From Oceaniglobus trochenteri (GTDB lineage: Bacteria; Pseudomonadota; Alphaproteobacteria; Rhodobacterales; Rhodobacteraceae), in assembly GCF_020529025.1 (NCBI RefSeq), contig NZ_JACNMM010000010.1, positions 97,814-161,813 of the forward strand: a stretch of 64,000 nucleotides of DNA, in the 5' to 3' direction. Position 1 is the first letter of the stretch, and each line of letters starts with the position of its first letter. Below the pieces are notes generated by a model that was not told where the DNA came from, did no database searches, and was given only the letters and a program-made list of their open reading frames with translations. This document shows positions 8,514 to 16,587 of the stretch, one piece after another. The position numbers and the translations under genes were made by a program.

Positions 8514-9089
8514 GCCGGCCCCGTTCCCTTACGGGCGCCTCCAACAGGCCGCCCTGGATCGGGGTCGATTAAGAAAGCCGTAGATGCCTACGGCTCAACA
8601 GGTTTCCGAGGGGTGTAGTAGCGTGGCGTGCAATGACAGGAAAACGGCGGAATGATCCCCAGTTTCATTCCGTGAGGAAGGTATAGTGGCAACCGTCATG
8701 AGAACATGGTGAATTCGGGCGGGAAGCAGCCTGATGGCAGTGCGGCATGGCGAGCGCAACAACTCTGGCGAACCAGACGTTCATGCAGGTCGCCGCGACC
8801 ACCGTGGGCGAGTATTCCGTGTCGAACGGAGATCGGCCTGACGGCAATGCAGCATCCCCTACTTCTCCGGCCTCCATCGCCGCAAGTGCCTGGCAATTTA
8901 CGAGCGCGCCGCGACCAGCCACCTGTCATACTCGGACGTCGTCGAACTCGAAAGCCTGGGCGGGTTGATCCGCACGCTTCAAAATCTCAAGATTCGCTTG
9001 TTTTTCGACCTACAGAGGTCGTAGTACTCAATGTGTGTCTGTCATCAGCAATGCACGATTTGGCCACTCCGCCAGATTGGATTTCATCA
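8514..9089. other. Junk/spacer between trb remnants and HNH gene
   Basis: About 575 bases with no gene I can support. It includes the right arm of the inverted repeat (8717-8764) and a second, weaker look-alike near 8835-8856 in the same orientation. An open stretch 8842-9024 (ending in TAG) encodes a plausible protein tail, LAIYERAATSHLSYSDVVEL onward, without a start; it may be the end of a lost gene. The long frame open from 8706 runs into the HNH gene but its first 115 codons have no protein-like character. Confidence 0.45.
8717..8764. repeat. Right arm of imperfect inverted repeat (with 4572-4627)
   Basis: Reverse complement of the left arm over about 45 bases, with core CTGATGGCAGTGCGGCATGG. 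The two arms bracket the pseudogene cluster and the decayed trb genes. No transposase remains between them. Confidence 0.55.
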
Positions 9090-10373
9090 ATGAGCGCCAC
9101 CTTCAACAATCTGCTTTTGGAGCGTGGTATTGCTCCAGGGGAGGTCGCGCTTCTTCGCCATCACACTCCCAAACGCGGCGCTTCCGCAGCGAGCATCGCA
9201 GATCTTTGGCGCGACGACCCGGAGGGTTTCATCCTCTACCAAGACACCCAAGAGAAGGACCGCCCTATCTTGCGCAAGCGAAGGATATGGGCCTCGTTCG
9301 TCTCACCGAATCCGGGCGATACACTCTTCGTCGGGCTATTCGATGCGAAGTATTTGAATACGGGAGTGGCCGATTGGACCTGTCCGTATCGCGGGGACCA
9401 GCCCGGTGAAGGAAAGCCCGTCGACCGCTTTTCCACGCACCTCCGGAGCGAACTGTCCGAGCAGATTGGAAAGCTCCACGTTGACTGGCCGGATTCCAAT
9501 GTCCGAACCTGGAAACGCAAAGCTGAGGGGCTGACCCTCCCGGTGGTCCCATCGACGCTCGTGCGGCAGACTGGACTTCCTATTCATGATGCGGACCTTG
9601 TCGATGCGCTGGAGACGTTGGGTTTCGAACAGCGTAATCACACCGGCAAGGTAGTGCAGATGCGACGCGGCGATTTCATTGTTTACGTGAAGCGGGAAAC
9701 TGCTATTCGGCCCCTGGTCGTTCACCCAGGCTTCCTCGACGTGGCGGATAGCCTTCGGGCTCTAGGCGTCGATACCGTTGAGCCACCTCGGAGCTACGTG
9801 AACGCGCATCTTCGGGAATTCCCGGAATACATCGCGCCACATCGCACGACCGTCGGCCGTCACGGGTTTGCTCTCGGCGTCTCCGATAGCAATCTGGCTG
9901 CTACGATCGCGTTGTTGGAGCGCGCAAGTCGCCTGGAGACTGACGACGGCCCAGTCAGGGTGGTGGCGCCTCCCGAGGACCCGCTCACTGAAAAGGAGCG
10001 CTTGCAAGCCGCGAGGATCGGTCAAGGCGACTTTCGGAACGCCCTCGTCGTCGCTTGGGGCGGGACGTGTCCGCTGGCTGGCGTTGATCACCTTCCGCTT
10101 TTGCGTGCCTCCCACATCAAGCCGTGGCGAAGCTCCACGAACACTGAGCGGCTCGACCCCTTCAACGGACTCTTGCTCGCAGTGCATGTCGATGCCTTGT
10201 TCGATCGAGGTCTCATTTCCTTCCAGGACAACGGAACGTTGCTCGTCTCCAACACGCTGAGCCAGGATAATCTCGACCGATTGGGTATCGTCCGAGGCGC
10301 GATGATCTCCGGACTCGACGCACGCCATGGGGCGTACCTTGCGCATCATCGCGCCCACTGTTTCGTCCCATAG
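9090..10373 (+). CDS. HNH endonuclease (HNH_2-type) with unrecognised N-terminal domain
   Basis: A 427-residue protein whose C-terminal 120 residues form an HNH nuclease of the type found in McrA-like and type II restriction enzymes: the segment ASHIKPW, then NGLLLAVHVDALFDRGLISF, supplies the His-Asn-His core. The N-terminal 250 residues (RRIWASFVSPNPGDTLFVGL and following) probably bind DNA or modified bases but match no domain I can name. ATG 9090 is chosen because homology-like composition begins there; ATG 9051 is in frame and possible. Neither has a strong ribosome-binding site. It lies 12 bases upstream of the HEPN-like cassette and may be part of the same transcript. Confidence 0.75.
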   Translation: MSATFNNLLLERGIAPGEVALLRHHTPKRGASAASIADLWRDDPEGFILYQDTQEKDRPILRKRRIWASFVSPNPGDTLFVGLFDAKYLNTGVADWTCPYRGDQPGEGKPVDRFSTHLRSELSEQIGKLHVDWPDSNVRTWKRKAEGLTLPVVPSTLVRQTGLPIHDADLVDALETLGFEQRNHTGKVVQMRRGDFIVYVKRETAIRPLVVHPGFLDVADSLRALGVDTVEPPRSYVNAHLREFPEYIAPHRTTVGRHGFALGVSDSNLAATIALLERASRLETDDGPVRVVAPPEDPLTEKERLQAARIGQGDFRNALVVAWGGTCPLAGVDHLPLLRASHIKPWRSSTNTERLDPFNGLLLAVHVDALFDRGLISFQDNGTLLVSNTLSQDNLDRLGIVRGAMISGLDARHGAYLAHHRAHCFVP

Positions 10374-10385
10374 CGCGGCTCCGTA

Positions 10386-10967
10386 ATGAGCACGTTTTCC
10401 CACATCACATTGGAGGGCCGTGACAAACCCCTGACCCTGGCCTTGCCGGCGACGGGCAACGCCGCAGCATTCCTGCATTTCGCCCGCGCGGACGCCTGGA
10501 GGGGCTTCATCGCCGGGCTGGGGATAGCCCGGCGAATCCCAGAGAATATCCAGCGAAAATTCGTCCGGGCGCAGACGCTCTACCTGTTGGGCTGGATCGA
10601 CTTCAGCCTGATCAAGGCCGGCGAGCTGGCGGCACTGATTGCGCTCGAACGGGCCGTGATGGACCGCCACGGCGGGGAGCTCTTGAAGAGAAAACGCAGC
10701 TTCTCTGCACGCCTCAAGCATATGGTGACAGCCGATGGGCTGACCGGCAGGGACATACCTACGGTCGAGCGCTGCGGTGGGACAGCGATCGGGCAGTTCG
10801 CCGGCGACGTTCACCCAACCCTTGCCGAGCGGCGGAACACACTCGCCCACGGCGACCCGTTCGACGGCCTCCCGACCGGCAGCCTCCTTGAGCTCGTCCG
10901 CGACCTGATCAACTACGCTTATCGCGATTGCATCGCCGAGGCAGCTTCGTTGGGAGCGCCAACATGA
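10386..10967 (+). CDS. HEPN-like protein of a three-gene cassette
   Basis: A 193-residue, largely alpha-helical protein. Near the C-terminus RNTLAHG (150-156) gives the R-x4-H spacing and the AHG context of HEPN ribonuclease/nucleotidyltransferase-associated domains. I do not recognise the rest. The gene starts 12 bases after the HNH stop and ends in an ATGA overlap with the next gene, so the cassette is translationally coupled. HEPN domains frequently act as RNases in toxin-antitoxin and abortive-infection systems; that function is inferred from the motif only. Confidence 0.6.
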   Translation: MSTFSHITLEGRDKPLTLALPATGNAAAFLHFARADAWRGFIAGLGIARRIPENIQRKFVRAQTLYLLGWIDFSLIKAGELAALIALERAVMDRHGGELLKRKRSFSARLKHMVTADGLTGRDIPTVERCGGTAIGQFAGDVHPTLAERRNTLAHGDPFDGLPTGSLLELVRDLINYAYRDCIAEAASLGAPT

Positions 10968-11698
10968 CCACGTTTCGCTGGAAGAACTGCTTCGCCGACG
11001 TCCTGACGAGCAAGCACGGCCTGACCATCCACTCCTACCTGGACGACGTGATGGTGCCGGCGCTCGAGACGCTCGACGCAAAGATCGCGGAACTGGGGGC
11101 GAGTGACTCGCCCGGTCATCAATTCGCTCAGGCCGACATGGAAGCGGTGAAGAGTGAGGCGATCTTGGCCTTCGGCTTGTCGATCCAGTCGATCTGGGAA
11201 CGGCAGATTCGCAGCTATCTGCGCGGTTGCGCGAACAAACTACGCCCCGGCGAGCCCATCGCCGACAAGATCGACAAGGCCAACTGGAAAGATTTGCAAA
11301 AGTGGTTCCGAAGTTTGCGCGGCATAAATTTGGACGAGTTTCCGAGCTTCCCGCTCATCGATATCCTCCAGCACCTCGGCAATGCGTGCCGCCATGGTGA
11401 CGGGGACTCGGCGATAGAGCTGCATCGGCGCCGACCCGACCTTTGGCCTGTGATGCCGCCCATGCCGCCCGGCTTTGGCGAGCCGCAGGCAGGGCCCGCG
11501 CCACCGCCTGCAGGCTCGATGGTGATCCCGGTCGCCGCCCTGCGCGAGTTCGTCACCGCGATCGCCGCGTTCTGGCGGGATGCCGAATATATCTACAATG
11601 AAAGCATTGAACGGAAGCACGAGAACCTCGAAGCCCATCTGGTCAAGCAGCGGGCGGAGCGCAGCTGGTTTCCACAGGCGCGCAACGAGGCCGGCTGA
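10964..11698 (+). CDS. Helical hypothetical protein, second gene of the cassette
   Basis: A 244-residue protein coupled to both neighbours: its ATG (10964) overlaps the upstream stop and its stop abuts the next ATG at 11698. The motif LGNACRHGDG (residues 138-147) recalls the conserved loop of HEPN-like helical bundles (usually RNxxxHG), but the spacing is not canonical. A proline-rich linker (about 163-184) separates a helical N-terminal domain from a C-terminal helix pair. No enzymatic function can be assigned. Confidence 0.6.
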   Translation: MTTFRWKNCFADVLTSKHGLTIHSYLDDVMVPALETLDAKIAELGASDSPGHQFAQADMEAVKSEAILAFGLSIQSIWERQIRSYLRGCANKLRPGEPIADKIDKANWKDLQKWFRSLRGINLDEFPSFPLIDILQHLGNACRHGDGDSAIELHRRRPDLWPVMPPMPPGFGEPQAGPAPPPAGSMVIPVAALREFVTAIAAFWRDAEYIYNESIERKHENLEAHLVKQRAERSWFPQARNEAG

Positions 11699-12708
11699 TG
11701 GGCGCGAACGCCGCCATGATCACCGTGGTCGAGGATCTCTGGCGCATCCCTCGGCCAGGCCCCAAGAACCTCCTGAGAGCGCCGCGCTTCAACGCTCTGA
11801 GCGAGCTCTGCGCGGCGGAGTATGGCATCGACAAGCCCGTGTTCGCGCTCAGCACCGCTCTGCGATCGCTTGGGCTCCCGTGCCATCTGCCGGAAGGGAA
11901 GACTCATCTGGCGCTCGATCCTGTCGTTGCGGCGAAGGCTCTCGATGAGGCTTGCCGCCGCAAGACGTCGGTGCGCCGTCACTTATGCCCGCTCGATCTC
12001 GCCGACGATCTCCCGGTCATGACGTTTGGGCGGTCGCGGGTTGCGCAATTCAGTGCCGGCGAGTTGGCCGCTCTTTTCGATGCCCCACGGATTGAGCGGA
12101 CCATGCCCAACGAGCCGCTCGACGCTCGGCGGCTTGCGCAATTTCAATGGTTGGTCGTCGAGGAGGAGATTGCCCTCGATCCTCAGCCGGAGAAGCGCGC
12201 GTCGCCGTGGCTGTATATGGCGATGAACCGCGACTTCGGGGAGATCGACCCGCACCTTGGGCAATTTCCGCCGGCAGTTGAGGCTGCGCTCTTCTACTTG
12301 ATCCTCGCCCCGTGGGAGGACTGGTCGACTATGCAGGAGGTCGACTGGCGCGGCTTCCGGCTGCCCTGGATTCACACGGTGGACGAGGACCTGTTCATCC
12401 GGCCGGCGACCCCACCGAGCGCGGACAGCCTTACGCTCGAACCATGGATTGTCGATGACGACGGCGAAGAGATCGAACTTGAGCGGGCGACTGAGCTTCC
12501 ACTGAGCGACGATGCCAAGCGGGGGCTCGCGTTGATGACCGATCAGGCTTGGCGCGTCGTTGAGACTGCCCGCGCAACCCCCCTATTCGAGACGCCGATC
12601 GTGCACTTTCTAGTGCGGGCCTTCCTGTCGGACGGCATCGATGAGGTCATGGCCCACATGACCGCGATCGAAGCGGCGGTTGGTCTGGAGATGGATCACA
12701 AGGCGTTT
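11698..12708 (+). pseudogene. 3'-truncated third gene of the HEPN-like cassette
   Basis: The frame starts with ATG 11698, one base into the upstream stop, and encodes about 336 residues of plausible sequence rich in acidic and hydrophobic residues (LPWIHTVDEDLFIRP, HFLVRAFLSDGIDEVMAHM). At about 12,705-12,712 the sequence becomes the exact antisense of an ardC 5' fragment, and the frame merely runs on through it to 13227. The natural C-terminus is lost. A region of unknown function beginning with a WRIPRPG segment is the only conserved-looking N-terminal part. No family recognised. Confidence 0.6.
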
Positions 12709-12990
12709 ACCGCCGAGCGACAGCGCCTGGCGGAAGGTCAGCCAATGCTGGGTTGGATAGCCCTGCTGAATGACGGCGCCCCAGAGGATCAGGACATTGA
12801 TCCCGGAATACTGCCGACCCGTGCTGGCGTTGCGCGGCATGGCGAGCGGCGCTTGCGCCGCCGCCGTCCCCCAGGGCTGGACCCAGGGCAGCCGGCCCTC
12901 CTCCAGCTCGGCGATGATCTTGTCGGTGATGTCGTCATAAAAGTTGGTGCGCGGGCCGCTTTTGCGGGCCGCGTGATGCTCACTGGTCAT
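12709..12990 (-). pseudogene. ardC: 5' fragment of ardC antirestriction gene
   Basis: The first 94 residues match ArdC/DUF1738 antirestriction proteins closely: TNFYDDITDKIIAELEEGRL, then WVQPWGTAAAQAPLAMPRNA, GINVLILWGAVI and WLTFRQALSLGG. Homologues continue for roughly 200 more residues including a zinc metalloprotease-like domain; here homology stops at SLGG where the cassette gene on the other strand begins. ArdC is carried by conjugative plasmids and ICEs to evade restriction on entry, so this is another relic of the element that left the trb genes. Confidence 0.8.
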
Positions 12991-13297
12991 CGGGATGATC
13001 TCCGCGACGGGCGCCGGAGGCCTCTCCTCCAGCCCTCAACCCGTCACGGAAAACCCGTCCGCACTTTCACTCTCAGGGGGCGTTGCGGGGTCTCCCCGCT
13101 GATGGGGGTGTGTCGGCAACGCCAGTTCCAACCAGGGGGAAGGCTTTCGGCAGAGGTGCTGCGAGCGATACCGCACCAGCGCGGCACCACGCCCCAATTT
13201 ATGCAGGCCAGCATGATTGTCGCTTGAAAAGCAAACTAAGAACAAGCTTTCTAGGTTTCAGTGCGTCCCTGAAACATGGATCTTAACTGCAAAAATC
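12991..13297. other. Upstream region of the ardC relic
   Basis: About 300 bases without a supported gene. This is the former ardC promoter side; it has several G/C runs and a GGGGTCTCCCC palindrome near 13090-13100, a type of feature seen in ICE intergenic regions. No terminator for the minus-strand PIN gene is evident at its right end. Confidence 0.4.
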
Positions 13298-14386
13298 CTA
13301 TGGATCCGAGGTATGATCGCCAAGCAACCCAAGCTGCCTGTCGATTTCCTTGAGTCGCAGCCGAACTGACGCTCGGTCAGATATCGGACTACGCGGCGCA
13401 CTTCGATCGGGAGCACCAGACAACAATGCAATTAGCTCGTCGCGCTCGTCCTCCAATCCCGCCAACTGCTCAACGCGATTTCGTTCAGATTCACTCTTGG
13501 AGAGGCGTTCCTTGGCTTCACTATCTTGCCTCAGACTTTGTTCCACCGCGTCGAGATCTTTCTGAATCTCCGGATGATGTTCGGCGGCGATCCGTATGAA
13601 ATTCCCAAATTCGTAGATGTGAAAGTCCTGATCGCTTTCCCGTTTGAACTCTTCGACCAGTTCCGGCCGCGGTCCAAGCTTTTTGCCCTTATGGATCCAC
13701 CACCAGTCCTCCTTGACGTCATCGGATATGAAAATGATCGGTCTTTTCTCGGCTTTCGCCTTCTCGATCATGTCTTTCCATATGATCAGGTCTCCGTACT
13801 TGCGGTACTCGTCACCATCCTTCTTCGCGTCGAGGTATCCAGGGGGAACTTTGGCCGCGTATCGGGTCTCTCCCTCTTTCTTGATCTTCACGAGTTCCGC
13901 GTCCGGCCAGCGCTCTCCGACACGATCCTCCAAGAGCTCCGTCAGGCGGTCAACCACCGTCCCGATCTCCGCCTCGGGGTGTGCGTTCCGCGCGGCATCG
14001 ATCCTATCTTTGAAATCCGCCAGCTGGACGTCGAGCGCCGAGACCTCGCGCTCAATGTCTATCGTGGGGTGCGCCCTCAACTGTCTCAGTTGGTCGCGAG
14101 CCTGCCGGATCGTCTTCTCGTAGTCCCGGAGGATTTGATCATAGGCGTCCACCACGGAACGCTCGACGTCGAGCCGGTTTCGATGAAACTCCAACGCCAC
14201 CTGATAGGGCACCCAAAGGGACGGTTGCAGGACTCCGAAGAGCCGAAGCAACTCCTCGCGCACCGCTTTCGGGTGCCGCACGCAGTGCAGCAAGATATTC
14301 GCGTCGGGAACGAAGAGCGCGTGCTCCCAGATGTTGGCGAGCTCCTCGGCCGTTTTCGGATACCATCCCTCAAGCGCCTTCCGCAT
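13298..14386 (-). CDS. PIN-like domain protein (PIN_8/DUF4935 type) with C-terminal coiled coil
   Basis: A 362-residue predicted ribonuclease. The PIN-type fold is marked by acidic residues spread along the chain: D28 in FVPDANILLH, E66 in VALEFHR, D199 in YGDLIIWKDMI, and DD222-223 in IIFISDDVKEDWWW. A helical insertion (about 73-160) and a charged coiled coil near the C-terminus (about 280-350) frame the core. It is the last gene of the six-gene defence operon, three bases after the 175-aa gene. PIN_8 proteins are often found in defence islands. The likely role is RNA (or single-strand DNA) cleavage as an abortive effector, inferred only. Confidence 0.75.
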   Translation of the reverse strand: MRKALEGWYPKTAEELANIWEHALFVPDANILLHCVRHPKAVREELLRLFGVLQPSLWVPYQVALEFHRNRLDVERSVVDAYDQILRDYEKTIRQARDQLRQLRAHPTIDIEREVSALDVQLADFKDRIDAARNAHPEAEIGTVVDRLTELLEDRVGERWPDAELVKIKKEGETRYAAKVPPGYLDAKKDGDEYRKYGDLIIWKDMIEKAKAEKRPIIFISDDVKEDWWWIHKGKKLGPRPELVEEFKRESDQDFHIYEFGNFIRIAAEHHPEIQKDLDAVEQSLRQDSEAKERLSKSESERNRVEQLAGLEDERDELIALLSGAPDRSAPRSPISDRASVRLRLKEIDRQLGLLGDHTSDP

Positions 14387-14389
14387 CCC

Positions 14390-14917
14390 TCACTCCCACC
14401 AAACGATCGGATCGACACCGAGGCGCGCGGCGGCGTCTCGAACCAGTTCTCGCGTATCGAGATCGACCGTTTTGCCATTCTCAATCACGACCACCGAGCA
14501 CGCTTTCGCGCGAGACGACGCTCGCTGCCGCTCGAAAGCCGCCATCAGAAGGTGCTTCCAATCCCGGCTGTTTCCCCAGCAGACCACCCGTCCATCGCTC
14601 AAGAGCAGGCCGTGAGGTTTAATGTATTTTCGGACGATCGTGAGTTCTGGTGGAATGTCGAGGGCGCGAAGAACTTGATCCGCGCTTGCAAGCAACCGCT
14701 CGCGGGCGTAGTCCTTGACCAAAGTATCCTTGATATAAACCCGGACAGCGCGCGGATCCATGAAATGCCCGAGCTTGCCGCCGATCTCCGGCGCGCGGGT
14801 CCATTGCTCATAAAAGTTCGAGTGGTCGGCGTCCGACATGGTCAGCCAGCTCAAATCATCCAGCTTCGCCCAAAGCGCCTCCTTGATCGCGCGCCTGATC
14901 TCCTCGGGCATATTCAT
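14390..14917 (-). CDS. Uncharacterised protein between helicase and PIN genes
   Basis: A 175-residue soluble protein without recognisable motif. It starts in a four-base ATGA overlap with the helicase stop (14914-14917) and ends three bases before the PIN gene, so it is built into the operon. The N-terminal half is helical and acidic, with Trp-rich stretches (LWAKLDDLSWLTMSDADHSN); the C-terminal half may be an alpha/beta domain (HGLLLSDGRVVCWGNSRDW, SVVVIENGKTVDL). Translational coupling on both sides suggests a stoichiometric partner or inhibitor of the PIN protein or helicase. Confidence 0.7.
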   Translation of the reverse strand: MNMPEEIRRAIKEALWAKLDDLSWLTMSDADHSNFYEQWTRAPEIGGKLGHFMDPRAVRVYIKDTLVKDYARERLLASADQVLRALDIPPELTIVRKYIKPHGLLLSDGRVVCWGNSRDWKHLLMAAFERQRASSRAKACSVVVIENGKTVDLDTRELVRDAAARLGVDPIVWWE

Positions 14918-16587
14918 TGTACGGTCCCCCCGCCATGAGGCTCCGGGAAGTCGAAGCGAGGCAGTTCCAGCATCGCGTCGCCCTCGCGAGAGAAAAGATC
15001 AGCCTGATCCTTCATCCATTCCAACATGAAGCTCCCGGCGCTGGCGTCGCGGAACTCCACCACCCCGGGCAGGCGAAGGCGCTCGATGTCGCCCTTCGCG
15101 CCTCGCTCCAGTTCGATCACCTCCGAAATCCTGCGGATATCACTCACGAAGTCCAGGACCACCACTTTGTCTTTGGTCGGACTTGTACGCAGGCCTCGCC
15201 CCAACTGTTGCACGAAGATTCTGCGACTATGGGTCACTCGCATGAACGCGATGAGGTCGACGTCAGGCACGTCCACGCCCTCGTTGAAGAGATCGCGGGT
15301 CGTGACCAGGTCGAGGGCCCCACTCCTGAAACGGGCCATCACCTCGTCACGTTCGCGAGCGGACATCTCACCGGTGATGGCCTCGCAGCGTAGACCGAAG
15401 AGCCCCAGCATCGCCGCGAAGCTTTTTGCGTGCAAAACGGTGGAGCAAAACACGATACCGGACCGGCGGGCTTCGGCGTCGAACACCTCCCTGATCCTGC
15501 GGGCGGCCTCCTCGTCGCGAGTCGGCAGCAGCAAACGCTTGTTCAACTGCGTGATCGAATATGCGTTGCGGGATTGATCACGCACGAGTTGCCAATCGAT
15601 GTCGTCGGCGAACATGCGGTAGTCGGCCTCGCACAGAAAGCCGCGCTTCAGCCCTTCCGCGATTCCTACTCGAATAACGGGAGGCCCTAGAAGTGTGTCG
15701 ATGTCATAGCCGTCCCCTCGCCAGGGTGTCGCGGTGACGCCGCCAATCATGGAATCCACCATGCGATCGGTTACTTGGCGGAAGGTGTCGGAGCCCACAT
15801 GATGCGCCTCGTCGATCAAGACGAGCCCGAAGTCCGGAAGCTCGTCGAGCCGAGCGACCGCGCTCTGAACGGTCGCGAAGGTTATCCCCTCCCAGAACGC
15901 CGGCGTCTCGCCTCCGATCAGGCGATGGGTCGGGATTGATTTCGGTAGCTGATCCCAGAACGCGCGTTGCAACTGGTCCACGAGTTCGCGTGTTCCGGCC
16001 AACACAAGGGCTCTGCCATCCGGGATACGCGCGTCCGCGAAGAGACGCGCGGTCGCCTCCGACATCACCACGGTCTTGCCGAGACCTGTGGCGAGCACGA
16101 CCTGCCCCCTACCCGTCTCCCGAAGCGCGCCCACGAAAAGCTCCACGGCGCTTTCCTGATAGTCCCTCAGATCTCTGCGCGCTGGTGGGAATTCCGGGCT
16201 CTTTTGGGCCATTGCGAGGAGTGTCGCAGGTTCAAGAACCCCGATCTTCAGACCAAGTTTGCCCCAGCGTTCAATGGCGGAGCGTGTCGCGGGGCCCGCA
16301 GGGCGAGAGGTCGCCACATACATGCGCGATGCGCGGTAGAAGCGCCCCGCCTCGGCGACCTCGTCCACTGCGGCGGCCGCCGCGTAACCATTTGTGGTGA
16401 ACTTACATTGGATGACCCAGAGTTCGCCATTCTTCCGACCCAAAACATCCGCGCCGCGATCGCCGGACCCACCCACAACCCGAACATCCTGGAAACCATT
16501 GCAGATCAACAGCCGAGCGACATCACGCTCGAAGGCCTGCCAAGGCCCTTTCAGTAGTCGTCTGGCATCCAGAAAGGCGTCCGTCAT
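14914..16587 (-). CDS. Mrr-like restriction nuclease fused to SF2 DEAH helicase
   Basis: A 557-residue fusion. Residues 15-125 are an Mrr-type PD-(D/E)xK nuclease: E20, D47 in GDRGADV and Q60-x-K62 in VIQCKF. Residues 138-500 form a superfamily 2 helicase with Walker A ATGLGKT (166-172), DEAH (259-262), TATPWR (motif III), and QQLGRGLR (motif VI). It would translocate on or remodel DNA and cut it. It overlaps the MORC-like ATPase stop by ATGA, so the two proteins are made together. The combination matches the type of MutL/MORC-like ATPase plus helicase restriction loci described by Iyer and Aravind. Confidence 0.9.
   Translation of the reverse strand: MTDAFLDARRLLKGPWQAFERDVARLLICNGFQDVRVVGGSGDRGADVLGRKNGELWVIQCKFTTNGYAAAAAVDEVAEAGRFYRASRMYVATSRPAGPATRSAIERWGKLGLKIGVLEPATLLAMAQKSPEFPPARRDLRDYQESAVELFVGALRETGRGQVVLATGLGKTVVMSEATARLFADARIPDGRALVLAGTRELVDQLQRAFWDQLPKSIPTHRLIGGETPAFWEGITFATVQSAVARLDELPDFGLVLIDEAHHVGSDTFRQVTDRMVDSMIGGVTATPWRGDGYDIDTLLGPPVIRVGIAEGLKRGFLCEADYRMFADDIDWQLVRDQSRNAYSITQLNKRLLLPTRDEEAARRIREVFDAEARRSGIVFCSTVLHAKSFAAMLGLFGLRCEAITGEMSARERDEVMARFRSGALDLVTTRDLFNEGVDVPDVDLIAFMRVTHSRRIFVQQLGRGLRTSPTKDKVVVLDFVSDIRRISEVIELERGAKGDIERLRLPGVVEFRDASAGSFMLEWMKDQADLFSREGDAMLELPRFDFPEPHGGGTVQ

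Noticed and set aside
8706..9089. N-terminal extension of the HNH frame
   Set aside because: Contains the inverted-repeat arm and low-quality sequence; a start at 9090 (or 9051) fits better.
12709..13227. C-terminal 170 codons of the frame opening at 11698
   Set aside because: Antisense to the ardC fragment and its upstream region; RRRRPPG-type composition is not protein-like.
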